NCBI GenBank assembly: GCA_036004365.1
Contig: DASYRN010000052.1
Location: 1 to 24,372 of the forward strand
Direction of reading: 5' to 3'
From: DP-36 sp036004365
GTDB taxonomy: Bacteria; Desulfobacterota; Binatia; UBA9968
DNA: 24,372 nt
How positions within the stretch are numbered: position 1 is the first letter of the stretch; the number at the start of each line of letters is the position of its first letter. Positions 1-7,244 of this stretch are shown one piece after another. The notes under the pieces are model-generated. The model saw nothing but the letters and a program-made list of their open reading frames with translations, was not told where the DNA came from and did not search any database. Made by a program: the position numbers and the translations under genes.

Positions 1-685
1 TTTTCAGTTTCTCGAAGGCGAAATGGCGTCCCAAACCGGGCGGGATATCGAGGGCCATTTGCGCCGCTTCAAGCAGGAACGTGCCGCTGCCACACATAGG
101 ATCGAGCAGCGGAATGCCGGGGACCCATCCGGCCAACCGCAGGACGCCGGCGGCGAGATTTTCCCTAAGCGGCGCCTCTCCCGCCGCTATGCGTTTTCCG
201 CGCTTGAACAACGGGTCGCCGGTGGTGTCGAGATAGAGGGTAAAGTCGCGCTCTGTGAGATGGCCCTGAATAGGGATATCGGGCTGCCGGGTATCCACGC
301 TGGGACGGCGGCCCGAGAGCCGGCGGATTTTATCGCACACCGCGTCCTTGATTTTGAGCGTGACGAAATTGAGACTCTTGAGAGGGCACCGGATGGCCGA
401 GACGTCGACCCGTATGGTGAGAGCCGGCTCAAACCAGTCGTTCCACTGGAGCGCATAAGCTGCGCGGTAAATATCGTCCTCGCTTCGGTAGGGGCCGGTC
501 GCCACCCGCCAGAGAACGCGGCTCGCGATGCGGCTTTCCAGATTAGCCCGGTAACACAGCGTGAAATCGCCGCTGAACTCGACTCCGCCCCCTACGATAT
601 GAATGTTTCCCGCTTCTAGATCTTTCAGCTCTTCCGCCAGGAGTTGTTCCAGGCCGCGGGGGCAAGTGCCAAAAAATGTTTCCAT
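1..685 (-). CDS. THUMP-domain class I SAM-dependent RNA methyltransferase (N-terminal part, cut by window edge)
   Basis: The first 228 residues are visible, starting METFFGTCPRGLEQLLAEEL; the rest lies beyond base 1. A THUMP-like RNA-binding region spans about residues 45-155 (contains LCYRANLESRIASRVLWRVA). The SAM-binding motif I, DPMCGSGTFLLEAA, sits at about 195-208. This matches the RlmL/YpsC family, which methylates a guanine N2 in 23S rRNA; older annotations often call it an N6-adenine DNA methylase. ATG at 685 is the first ATG after an in-frame stop about 50 bases upstream, and the conserved FxTCPRGLExLLxxEL pattern begins right after it. No convincing Shine-Dalgarno is visible. The gene is separated from the small gene ending at 847 by about 160 bases, so it may have its own promoter. 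The family call is secure; the exact rRNA target is inference. Confidence 0.9.
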   Translation of the reverse strand, partial: METFFGTCPRGLEQLLAEELKDLEAGNIHIVGGGVEFSGDFTLCYRANLESRIASRVLWRVATGPYRSEDDIYRAAYALQWNDWFEPALTIRVDVSAIRCPLKSLNFVTLKIKDAVCDKIRRLSGRRPSVDTRQPDIPIQGHLTERDFTLYLDTTGDPLFKRGKRIAAGEAPLRENLAAGVLRLAGWVPGIPLLDPMCGSGTFLLEAAQMALDIPPGLGRHFAFEKLK

Positions 686-739
686 TGGGAAATAAGCGCT
701 ACTCTGTTTTGCAGATTCGCGCAGGCTGGAATCTTACGC

Positions 740-762
740 GGAATTCCGGTCGAGCGAATTCC
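740..762. repeat. 7-bp inverted repeat upstream of the methyltransferase
   Basis: GGAATTC at 740-746 and GAATTCC at 756-762 are perfect inverted copies separated by nine bases. No T-tract follows in either direction. The repeat lies about 55 bases upstream of the methyltransferase start at 685, so an operator is possible, but chance cannot be excluded. Confidence 0.3.
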
Positions 763-835
763 CTTACCTGCTGCTATCACCAGAAAAGATTCCCCGCGGG
801 CTCGTCCGGGTAATAAGGTCCTTCTCGATCTTTCA

Positions 836-859
836 AAAGCTCAAAACTACAAGAGCTTT
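836..859 (-). terminator. possible weak hairpin terminator at the end of the 72-aa gene
   Basis: AAAGCTC (836-842) and GAGCTTT (853-859) are perfect inverted copies with a ten-base loop, spanning the TAG stop codon at 849-847. Read on the minus strand, the stem is followed by only a short T run. The stem is AT-rich, so this is a weak terminator candidate at best. It is the last structure before the methyltransferase leader. Confidence 0.3.
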
Positions 860-1065
860 AGGGCCACCGCGTAGCCAGTGAGCAGCCCATGGAAGAATGC
901 TTGCCTCTCCTTGTGATTAGTATTCTGATAGTGCTGAGAGGCCTCCTCTAGTGCCTTTAAGAGTTTTTCGCGGCGCCGCTGTCGCGTTCCTCCACCCAGC
1001 ATCTTATCAAGAAGCACCTGCACCGCCTCATCGTCCGCGATGGTATATTTGTGATCATGTGGCAT
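847..1065 (-). CDS. small protein of unknown function, 72 aa
   Basis: I do not recognise this protein. It begins MPHDHKYTIADDEAVQVLLD and ends in a hydrophobic stretch GLLTGYAVALKLL. The middle is charged and probably helical, with a basic patch TRQRRREKLLKALEEA. The start is chosen because GGGAGGTGA at about 1071-1080 sits five bases before the ATG at 1065, an excellent ribosome binding site; an ATG 11 codons further up lacks such a site. It lies 22 bases after the 63-codon gene and about 240 bases after the diguanylate cyclase, all on the same strand, so the three may share a transcript. A partner of the cyclase would be a guess. The strong ribosome binding site makes real translation likely. 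Confidence 0.65.
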   Translation of the reverse strand: MPHDHKYTIADDEAVQVLLDKMLGGGTRQRRREKLLKALEEASQHYQNTNHKERQAFFHGLLTGYAVALKLL

Positions 1066-1087
1066 AAAAATCACCTCCCTATGACAA

Positions 1088-1279
1088 CTATCCTGCACAA
1101 GCGGGCTCCCATTTCAGGCACTCCAGTATCTCTTCTCTTAGTTTGAGCTGTAACGCTGCCACGTCTCTATCCAGTATCGTTCGATTAGCTGGGAAAACAG
1201 GGAACCGGCAACTTTTTTCCTCGTCAGCTTTCAGGGGCTGTGAGCGCGCTTCACTAGCGAGCGATCTCTCGAAAGTCAT
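1088..1279 (-). CDS. small protein of unknown function, 63 aa
   Basis: This short reading frame starts with ATG at 1279, 22 bases after the stop of the diguanylate cyclase. GAGGGG lies nine bases upstream of the ATG. The product begins MTFERSLASEARSQPLKADE and ends with an amphipathic segment VAALQLKLREEILECLKWEP. I recognise no family. The longer open frame (to 1426) would overlap the cyclase and has no ribosome binding site, so the internal ATG is preferred. Position between the cyclase and the well-supported 72-aa gene argues for a real operon member, but length and lack of homology leave doubt. Confidence 0.45.
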   Translation of the reverse strand: MTFERSLASEARSQPLKADEEKSCRFPVFPANRTILDRDVAALQLKLREEILECLKWEPACAG

Positions 1280-1301
1280 GTAAGCAAGCCCCTCGTTCGA
1301 G

Positions 1302-2774
1302 CTATGACTCCTTCGCCTGGTAGGCAACGACGCGGTCACGCCCGGCCTGCTTGGCGGCATACAAGGCGTTGTCAGCCGCGCGGAGTAATTCAGGTGCCGC
1401 GGAACCGTGTTCAGGCGCCTCGGCAATGCCGGCCGATAGGGTCATCGTGTCTGGCAGTGGGCCGCCGTGCCGAATCTGCAGTTCTTTGACCACCACGCGG
1501 ATCTGTTCCACGCGATGCTGGGTGTCCGCCAGCGATGAATCGGGCAGAACGAGCACAAACTCATCGCCGCCATAGCGGCATGAGATATCACTCTTGCGTA
1601 GCTTCTCACGCAGCACCTGCCCCAACTCTCGTAACAGCGAGTCGCCGGCATTATGACCAAAAGTATCGTTGAATTGCTTGAAGTTATCGAGGTCGAGCAT
1701 CGCGACACAGAGTGGGGAATTACCGCGCCGCGCACGATGAAGCTCGCGCGAAAGAGTCTCTTCCAAATAGCGCCGGTTGAACAGCCCGGTCAACGGATCA
1801 TGGATAGCCTGTTCGCGCAGTTTCTCCCGCAGTTTCATGTTGGACAAAGACAGCTTGATCGCCTCGGTCACCGTCACGGCCAGTTGTTGCTGGCTGACCT
1901 GATGTTCACCTCTTCTCGCGGGGGTACCGACAAGACAAAACAGCCCCAGTGTTTCCCCTTGTACCGTCAAAGGCACACACAAGTAGCCGGTCTCCAGTTG
2001 ATGGACAAAATGACGGCACAGCAAGCCAGCCTGTGGATCTATGACTTCATGGAGTTGCCCCCGTCGCAACGCCCAACAATCCTCCATTGAAAAGATGGGC
2101 TCGACTGGCACCTCATTGCCCCAGCGCGCGACCGTCTCAAAATATGGATCCTCAGCATGCAAGATCGCTAGACAGCCGTTTTGCCCCGCGAATAGTTCGC
2201 CCGCCACGAGGGCAATCACCTGATAGGCCTCGGCCTGGGTCGTGCAGGATTGAAGCAGATCATTCAGGCGGTGGAGCGACTTCATTTCCTCGTCACGCTT
2301 TTTCAGTTCAACCACCAAAACTAACAAATCGTCATTGGCCGTCCTTATACCCTCCTCGGCCAGTTTGCGGGCGGTGATGTCGCGGACGTTGCATTGGATC
2401 ACTCGCGAGCCATCAACCCTGTAGACATTGCTGACGAATTCCACCTGGATGTGTTCTCCGTCTTTGGTTTGCAACGGTAGATTCTCGTAACGAATGTACT
2501 CCGTGTTCTGCAAGTGCCGTACGGCATCCTGGCTGGCGACGATGTCTTTGACTGGGCCGATCTCCCAGAGCTCCTTGCCGATCAACTCGGTATGAGAATA
2601 ACCCAGCATGTCTTCCAGGTATGGGTTGACGTCGGTGATCCGTCCGGTGTCCGCATCCAGGAGGAATATGCCATCCTTGGCCGTCTCGAAGAGTCGCCGG
2701 TAGCGAACTTCGGAAGTCCGCAGCTTCTCTTGCGCCCGCTTGCCCCTGGTGCCTTTATTGGTCTTATCGGTCAC
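1302..2774 (-). CDS. PAS-GAF-GGDEF diguanylate cyclase
   Basis: Predicted cytoplasmic enzyme of 490 residues that makes cyclic di-GMP from two GTP. A PAS domain covers about residues 20-140 (YRRLFETAKDGIFLLDADTG), a GAF domain about 170-315, and the cyclase domain about 325-485. The active-site motif GGDEF is intact at 402-406. RKSD lies exactly five residues before it and matches the RxxD inhibitory I-site, so product feedback inhibition is likely. No transmembrane segment is seen; signals are probably sensed in the cytoplasm by PAS or GAF. The open frame allows a GTG at 2801, but GTG at 2774 has AGGAGG eight bases upstream (2783-2788) and is preferred. The 5' region contains the structured element at 2938-3054. 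Two small genes follow on the same strand. Ligand and target processes are unknown. Confidence 0.93.
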   Translation of the reverse strand: MTDKTNKGTRGKRAQEKLRTSEVRYRRLFETAKDGIFLLDADTGRITDVNPYLEDMLGYSHTELIGKELWEIGPVKDIVASQDAVRHLQNTEYIRYENLPLQTKDGEHIQVEFVSNVYRVDGSRVIQCNVRDITARKLAEEGIRTANDDLLVLVVELKKRDEEMKSLHRLNDLLQSCTTQAEAYQVIALVAGELFAGQNGCLAILHAEDPYFETVARWGNEVPVEPIFSMEDCWALRRGQLHEVIDPQAGLLCRHFVHQLETGYLCVPLTVQGETLGLFCLVGTPARRGEHQVSQQQLAVTVTEAIKLSLSNMKLREKLREQAIHDPLTGLFNRRYLEETLSRELHRARRGNSPLCVAMLDLDNFKQFNDTFGHNAGDSLLRELGQVLREKLRKSDISCRYGGDEFVLVLPDSSLADTQHRVEQIRVVVKELQIRHGGPLPDTMTLSAGIAEAPEHGSAAPELLRAADNALYAAKQAGRDRVVAYQAKES

Positions 2775-3179
2775 TTGGGGAGCCTCCTTTCTTGAAGGCA
2801 CACTGCTGACGGGAAGAAATCAACTCGATGCGTAGTATTTATTCGTGGCGTTTTAATCATATTCGAAGACTGTTGAAAAAGTCTGTTTGTCGACTATCTT
2901 CGCAGGTCACAAAGCCTGCCGACGAGCCTTGGTCTCAAGTAAACCCCGTACCACAGAACGACCCGCACGTGAGTGCAGGGATGAGTGTTCTAAATTTCCC
3001 CGACGGGGAAGAGCCCGAAAGCCGCGGCGTAAAGTCCGTGGTACGGGCTTTACTAATCAGAATATTTTATATCTAATTTTACGCTGACTTGCGAGAGGTT
3101 TCTGTCTAATATTGGACGATTTTGAAAAGGATTATCGCTAGCATCTTGTGGTCCTTGCAAGTTAAAATCAATTCAGATT
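2775..3179. other. 405-base gene-free stretch upstream of the diguanylate cyclase
   Basis: No convincing gene is present; two short overlapping plus-strand frames (from 2828 and 2887) have no ribosome binding site. From the cyclase outward the stretch holds AGACT/AGTCT around a short loop (2867-2884), GCAGG/CCTGC (about 2902-2919), the 117-base cloverleaf-like element (2938-3054, listed separately), then an AT-rich segment (3055-3179) containing ATATTTTATATCTAATTTT that could hold a promoter. I cannot assign promoter boxes with confidence. The DNA looks like a mosaic of short inverted repeats and may be the relic of a small mobile element. Confidence 0.5.
2938..3054. repeat. 117-base structured element: 17-bp outer stem with three internal hairpins
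   Basis: AGTAAACCCCGTACCAC (2938-2954) and GTGGTACGGGCTTTACT (3038-3054) are inverted copies matching at 16 of 17 positions, with ten contiguous base pairs in the inner part. Inside lie AGAAC/GTTCT (2955-2959/2987-2991) enclosing CCCGCAC-GTGA-GTGCAGGG (2962-2980, one bulged A), then TTCCCC-GAC-GGGGAA (2996-3010), then the self-complementary GCCGCGGC (3021-3028). The fold resembles a cloverleaf in either strand. It does not match the cyclic di-GMP (GEMM-I/II), cobalamin, fluoride, T-box or tRNA consensus patterns I know. Read on the minus strand it lies about 160 bases upstream of the diguanylate cyclase start. It could be a leader RNA, a miniature inverted-repeat element or a dispersed intergenic repeat. 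No target-site duplication is evident at its ends. Confidence 0.6.
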
Positions 3180-3362
3180 TCAACTGAGTAACTTTGGGGC
3201 GGGCTCAGAAAGAGACTCAGCGGTATGCGGATTTTCCTCCTGAGGCTTGGTCTCGGCTCCTGCCCTGTCGTTTCTTCGCTCCATCCGGCGGGCAGCCTTC
3301 CTCGTTTGCTTCTCTCTCCGAGCCGCTTCCTTCTGCCGTTTCTTAAATGTCTCATTTGCCAT
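3180..3362 (-). CDS. small basic coiled protein, 60 aa, unknown function
   Basis: The product begins MANETFKKRQKEAARREKQT and has a strongly basic, probably helical N-terminal half (KAARRMERRNDR) followed by a proline- and glutamate-rich tail. Short proteins with this start are, in my recollection, widespread conserved hypotheticals in proteobacterial-type genomes; none has a function I can name. The ATG at 3362 is preceded by AAAGGAGAG, and the start overlaps the last codons of the GH130 gene by 11 bases, which suggests translational coupling. Its basic nature suggests RNA, DNA or ribosome binding, but that is inference. An overlapping frame (3173-3355) in another phase is a shadow. Confidence 0.7.
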   Translation of the reverse strand: MANETFKKRQKEAARREKQTRKAARRMERRNDRAGAETKPQEENPHTAESLSEPAPKLLS

Positions 3363-4341
3363 AAACTCTCCTTTCTCTGGTTGATAGTGCCGCGGATTTC
3401 AATCCGTCTTGTTTAAGCCACTCAAGAAGGGCGCGGACACTGCCGATGGCGAGGGCGATGCTCGAATCCGCCGCGCCATAATACAAGTGAATCGTGTCGC
3501 CGTCGGGCTGAAGAGTATATCCGCAAGGAAAGACGACGTTGTCCACGTCTCCGCGCTGCTCGTAAGACTCCTGCGGGCCGAATACCCACTCGTCGCCGCG
3601 TTGCAGGCAACGCTCGGGCTCCTGCAAATCAAACAAAGCCAATCCCAGTCTGTAAATACAACCGGACGGTGTCTGCCGCACGCCATGGTAAATCACGAGC
3701 CAGCCTCGCGGCGTTTCGATCGGCGGCGGCGAAAGGCCGATTTTATTCGCGTCCCACCACGCGCCGCGCCGCGCTTCCATGATCAGCTTGTGATTCCCCC
3801 AGTGACGCAAATCGCGCGAGTAGGAGATCCACATGTGGGCGCGCGGGGCGCTGACCGGTCGATGGATCAAAACCCATTGGCCGCCGATGCGATGAGGAAA
3901 CAGCGCCGCATCTTTATCTTCCGGCGGCATGATGACACCGTAGCGCTCGAAGCTGTGGAAATCTTCTGTGAGAGCCAACGACACCCCGGGGCCGTCGCGC
4001 GTGTAAGCCGTATAGACGATCACATACTTGTTCAATTCGGGGACGTAGGTAATGCGCGGATCTTCGATGCCCCACAGCTCTTCCGGGAACTGCTCGGGAT
4101 CGGCCGGCAGCGTCGGCTTGGAATCTATCTGCCAGCCATCGATGCCGTTGGCCGAGCGCGCAGCACAAAGGTGAGAATGGCCGCGACGGTCCTCCACACG
4201 ACACAACAGGAAGGTGGTTCCATCTCTTAGCAGCGTGGCGCCAGGATTGAACACGGTATTGGCCGGATAGGGCCAATCGGCCACGGTCAAGATCGGATTG
4301 AGCTTATGACGCGAGAAGAGTCCGGGCTGTTGATTGCTCAT
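3352..4341 (-). CDS. GH130-family glycoside phosphorylase/hydrolase (mannoside-type)
   Basis: The 329-residue product looks like a five-bladed beta-propeller enzyme of glycoside hydrolase family 130. Family members phosphorolyse or hydrolyse beta-mannosides such as mannosyl-glucose or mannosyl-N-acetylglucosamine. Characteristic segments are FNPGATLLRDGTTFLLCRVE (31-50), GIEDPR (91-96) with Asp94 as the candidate catalytic acid, KDAALFPHR, WWDANKIGLSPPPI, GWLVIYHG and YYGAADSSIALA near the C terminus. There is no signal peptide, so it acts in the cytoplasm, which favours phosphorolysis or processing of an internal glycan. It overlaps the upstream glycosyltransferase by 38 bases and the downstream small gene by 11. 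ATG at 4341 has GTGAGG ten bases upstream. Family is clear; substrate and phosphorylase versus hydrolase are undecided. Confidence 0.88.
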   Translation of the reverse strand: MSNQQPGLFSRHKLNPILTVADWPYPANTVFNPGATLLRDGTTFLLCRVEDRRGHSHLCAARSANGIDGWQIDSKPTLPADPEQFPEELWGIEDPRITYVPELNKYVIVYTAYTRDGPGVSLALTEDFHSFERYGVIMPPEDKDAALFPHRIGGQWVLIHRPVSAPRAHMWISYSRDLRHWGNHKLIMEARRGAWWDANKIGLSPPPIETPRGWLVIYHGVRQTPSGCIYRLGLALFDLQEPERCLQRGDEWVFGPQESYEQRGDVDNVVFPCGYTLQPDGDTIHLYYGAADSSIALAIGSVRALLEWLKQDGLKSAALSTRERRVYGK

Positions 4342-6625
4342 CGAGTTCAGGCCTCACAGATTGAAGATTGTTCTCAGCAAGCCGGAGTTCCAGCAAGGAT
4401 TGAAGAAAAGCGAGCGTAGATTCCGCGCCTTGATTTTCATTCGGGCGGTCCGGATGCAGACCGTCTCGACATCCGCCCGTCGTCGGGTCGTAGATGGGAA
4501 GGTTCAAGTCGTTTCGTCCGAGAAACCACTCGAAAGCGCGTCGGGCTTCCTTGCGCCACCGTTTGTCTCCCGTGATGCGGTCCGCTTCGAGACAGGCGGA
4601 TACCATGGCTTGAGCCTCCACCGGCTGTTGATCGAACCGCGCACGCGCGCCGCCCCGCCGGTAAAAACCGTTGGATCCGATCGGGACAAAATGACCTCCG
4701 GCCGCCTCAGCGCGCTGCAATTCGGCCAGCCAACCGAGCGACTCCAGTCCGGCCTCGATCATTGCTTTATTCGGCATCGATCTCCCGCACATGAGCAAGG
4801 CATGAGGCAAAGCTGCGTTGCAATAGGTCAGCACGTCTTCGTACCAGCGCCATTTGTCCGAGCGGTTGTTTTGATATAACGACAGCAGCCGCCCGGCCAA
4901 TTCCTCCCGGACCTGGCTTGCCATGCGGTCACCCGCAAAGCGCTGTAAATACTCGTGGATGCCGATGAGCCCGAAGGCCCAGGCCCGCGGGCTGGTCGTG
5001 GCGCGAATGGCGGGCAATGCCTGCTCGAACAACCAGCCGGCCATGCTGTGTAGGGCCGGCGTGTTGGAGCGTCCCAACACGGTGCCCAATGCGCACAGCG
5101 TGCGGCCGTGGCAATCGTCTGACCCGCTTTTTTCCAGCCAGCGGCGCTGGTAATCCATAAAATTGCGAAAGCGTCCGGTCTCGGCGTTGAAGGCATACCA
5201 GACGAAGGCGAGATAACGGGAGGCCAGTTCCAATGCGTCTCCGTTGCCGAGTTCCTCAAGGAGAGTGCTCACCATCAGCGCGCGGGCGTTGTCATCGGTG
5301 CTGTAGCCCTCGTGGTAATTGGGCACCGTGAAAATGGCGTGCTGAAACATGCCGGTCTCGTCCGCCATATGGCGTAAGTGATCGAGTTTGAGCGGCGGCA
5401 GCTCGGCCGGACGTTTGTCCAATGCCTTTACCGTGAAGCCGGGAGGGGTGAAATGGCGGCGCTCGTCGCGGGCACGCTCAAAATTCTCCATGTAGCGTCG
5501 TGCCACCTGCGGCCAGACCATCTGCCGCCCGTACAAATAAGCCCGCTTGCGCATCGCGTGGCGCTTGGCCTCATTGTCCAACAAGTCGATCACCTGCTCG
5601 GCCAACGCCGCCGGATCACGGAACGGGACCAGCACTCCACGTTCTTCGGCCAACATCTCCTCGGCATACCAATACGGCGTCGATATCACCGCCTTACCCG
5701 CCCCTAGGGTATAGGCGAGCGTGCCCGAAACGATTTGCGCCGGATTGAGATAGGGCGTAATGTAAATATCCGCCGCGCCGATGAACTTGACGAGCTCTTC
5801 CAAGCTCACGAATCGATTGTAAAAGATCACCTGACCTTCTACGCCTTTTTCCTGGGCCATCCATTGCAGAGACAACCGATACGTTTCGCCGTCGGTCCGC
5901 TTGACGTGGGGATGGGTCGCGCCGACGATCATGTACACGACGTTCGGATATCGAGCCAGAATCGCCGGCAGAGCAGCGATGACATTTTCGATCCCTTTGT
6001 TCGCCGAGAGGAGTCCAAAGCTCAGCAAGACGATTTTCCCCTCGACGCCAAACAGGTCTTTGTGGAAACTCGGATCTACAAATGGCAGATCGGGTATGCC
6101 GTGCGGGATCAGGTCGATCTTTTCCGGCAGCACGTGATAAACCTCTTGCAAAAATTCCGCGCCGCGCTCGCTCATAACGACCAGCCGGTCCGATAGGGCC
6201 GCGACTTCTCCCAGCACCCGTCGCTGATCCGGATCCGGGTTGCGGAGAATGGTGTGCAGGGTCGTCACGACAGGCATGCGCAACTCACGCAGGAGAGCCA
6301 GGATGTGACTGCCCGCCCGCCCACCGAAGATGCCATACTCGTGTTGCAGGCACACGAGATCTACGTTGTTGGTATTCAGGAAGTCGGCGGCCCGCCGGTA
6401 AGACTCGATATCTTTCTCCGTTAGCTCAAACCGAACGCGGGTCGGATAGGCGTAACCGGCCTCGATATCGTTGACGGGCAAGGCGATGCACGTTGTTTCA
6501 CCGTATTCGGCGGCGATGGCCTCACACAAGTCGGTGGTGAAGGTGGCGATGCCGCACTGGCGCGGCAAGTAATTGCCGATGAAACCTATCCGGTTGATCG
6601 TTGAATTGGTTGAAGTTTGTTCCAT
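4304..6625 (-). CDS. GT4-type glycosyltransferase fused to a helical glycosidase-like domain
   Basis: The 773-residue protein has a GT-B glycosyltransferase module at about 1-390 (FIGNYLPRQCGIATFTTDL near the start, LQHEYGIFGGRAG at 93-104, TTLHTIL, GIENVIAALP, LGAGKAVISTPYWYAEEM). The usual EX7E motif of retaining GT4 enzymes is not evident; the corresponding segment reads NPAQIVSGTLAY. A second, helix-rich module (about 410-755) contains YSTDDNARAL (441-450) and SDDCHGRTL (502-510), which resemble acidic active-site clefts of six-hairpin glycosidases. No signal peptide or TM segment is visible. AAGGAG lies nine bases before the ATG at 6625; the longer frame to 6652 would start upstream of that site. 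Overlap with the GH130 gene implies a joint role in making and trimming a mannose-type glycan. That role is inference. Confidence 0.85.
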   Translation of the reverse strand: MEQTSTNSTINRIGFIGNYLPRQCGIATFTTDLCEAIAAEYGETTCIALPVNDIEAGYAYPTRVRFELTEKDIESYRRAADFLNTNNVDLVCLQHEYGIFGGRAGSHILALLRELRMPVVTTLHTILRNPDPDQRRVLGEVAALSDRLVVMSERGAEFLQEVYHVLPEKIDLIPHGIPDLPFVDPSFHKDLFGVEGKIVLLSFGLLSANKGIENVIAALPAILARYPNVVYMIVGATHPHVKRTDGETYRLSLQWMAQEKGVEGQVIFYNRFVSLEELVKFIGAADIYITPYLNPAQIVSGTLAYTLGAGKAVISTPYWYAEEMLAEERGVLVPFRDPAALAEQVIDLLDNEAKRHAMRKRAYLYGRQMVWPQVARRYMENFERARDERRHFTPPGFTVKALDKRPAELPPLKLDHLRHMADETGMFQHAIFTVPNYHEGYSTDDNARALMVSTLLEELGNGDALELASRYLAFVWYAFNAETGRFRNFMDYQRRWLEKSGSDDCHGRTLCALGTVLGRSNTPALHSMAGWLFEQALPAIRATTSPRAWAFGLIGIHEYLQRFAGDRMASQVREELAGRLLSLYQNNRSDKWRWYEDVLTYCNAALPHALLMCGRSMPNKAMIEAGLESLGWLAELQRAEAAGGHFVPIGSNGFYRRGGARARFDQQPVEAQAMVSACLEADRITGDKRWRKEARRAFEWFLGRNDLNLPIYDPTTGGCRDGLHPDRPNENQGAESTLAFLQSLLELRLAENNLQSVRPELDEQSTARTLLAS

Positions 6626-6693
6626 GACGAACATCTCCTTCCTGGCAGCCACTACACTCCACTTCAGTTATTTACCTGGCCAATGAACGCAAA

Positions 6694-6719
6694 GAGGCGG
6701 TTACTCTAGGGACCGCCTC
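6694..6719 (-). terminator. hairpin between merR-type gene and glycan operon, terminator candidate
   Basis: GAGGCGGT (6694-6701) and ACCGCCTC (6712-6719) form a perfect GC-rich 8-bp stem with a ten-base loop. On the minus strand the stem is followed by TTTGC, only a short T run. It lies downstream of the MerR-type gene and about 70 bases upstream of the glycosyltransferase start, the natural boundary between the translation block and the glycan operon. Confidence 0.5.
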
Positions 6720-6725
6720 CGCGAT

Positions 6726-6749
6726 ACTCGGAAAAGATTGTGACCGAGT
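6726..6749. repeat. 6-bp inverted repeat beside the putative terminator
   Basis: ACTCGG (6726-6731) and CCGAGT (6744-6749) form a stem with a twelve-base loop immediately upstream, in transcription order, of the 6694-6719 hairpin. It could be part of a tandem terminator or an operator; it is short enough to be chance. Confidence 0.3.
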
Positions 6750-6876
6750 GTTTGCTATTTGGATGATGGGCCGCCAGTTATTAGATTACCAACGACTGTA
6801 CCAGAGGGCTAGGATTAAAGATACCCCGATCTCGAAGATATTTTGGAGCACGAGGGTCGAGATGGTCTAAAGCAAG

Positions 6877-7230
6877 CTAGGAGAGCATTTTCTGGAGGGA
6901 CTGGAGATCTTTTTTGATCTTAATCAAAGCGCTTCTGAATTTGGACTCCGAAAGCGGAAGTTTGAGCTGGTTCCGCTCTTCTCGCCGGTTGTCCCTGAGT
7001 CTCTTCCTCGCTCCTTCAATAGTAAAGCCCTCGGCATAGAGAAGCCTCTTGATTTCCAATAGAAGCTCCACATCCCTCTTTTTGTACAACCGATGCCGGG
7101 ACGGTGCCTTGCCGGGCTTGAGGGTATCGAATTCCGTCTCCCAGAAGCGGAGCACATAGGGCTCAACCCCCAAGATCCGGCTGACCTCTCCGATCTTAAA
7201 ATAGAGCTTGTCCGGCAAACGCGGGGGCAT
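6877..7230 (-). CDS. MerR-type transcriptional regulator
   Basis: The 117-residue protein carries a winged helix-turn-helix of the MerR family: YFKIGEVSRILGVEPYVLRFWETEF (about 10-34 in segments), then SRHRLYKKRDVELLLEIKRLLYAEGFTIEGA, the second helical pair. The remaining 35 residues are basic and helical, with no metal-binding cysteines and no ligand domain, so it is a short, possibly constitutive or DNA-bending type. The open frame extends to 7437, but that would overlap ihfA; the conserved domain begins just after the ATG at 7230, chosen here although its Shine-Dalgarno is weak. It lies 14 bases after ihfA. This pairing of IHF alpha with a small MerR protein recurs downstream of pheT in delta-type genomes. 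Target genes are unknown. Confidence 0.88.
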   Translation of the reverse strand: MPPRLPDKLYFKIGEVSRILGVEPYVLRFWETEFDTLKPGKAPSRHRLYKKRDVELLLEIKRLLYAEGFTIEGARKRLRDNRREERNQLKLPLSESKFRSALIKIKKDLQSLQKMLS

Positions 7231-7244
7231 GGAGCTCGACAGCC

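Noticed and set aside
23..619. 198-codon plus-strand frame
   Set aside because: It is antisense to the THUMP methyltransferase, whose minus-strand frame carries the conserved DPMCGSGTF motif.
644..874. 76-codon plus-strand frame
   Set aside because: No ribosome binding site or family resemblance; overlaps the start of the methyltransferase and end of the small gene on the other strand.
2938..3054. Cyclic di-GMP riboswitch (GEMM) upstream of the GGDEF gene
   Set aside because: Position is tempting, but the conserved GEMM core with its tetraloop and receptor is not visible on either strand.
2828..3076. 82-codon plus-strand frame over the structured element
   Set aside because: No ribosome binding site, and its span is better explained by inverted repeats. 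It would be worth revisiting if homologous frames show synonymous-site conservation.
3409..4230. 273-codon plus-strand frame
   Set aside because: Antisense to the GH130 gene, which has family motifs throughout; the plus-strand product resembles nothing.
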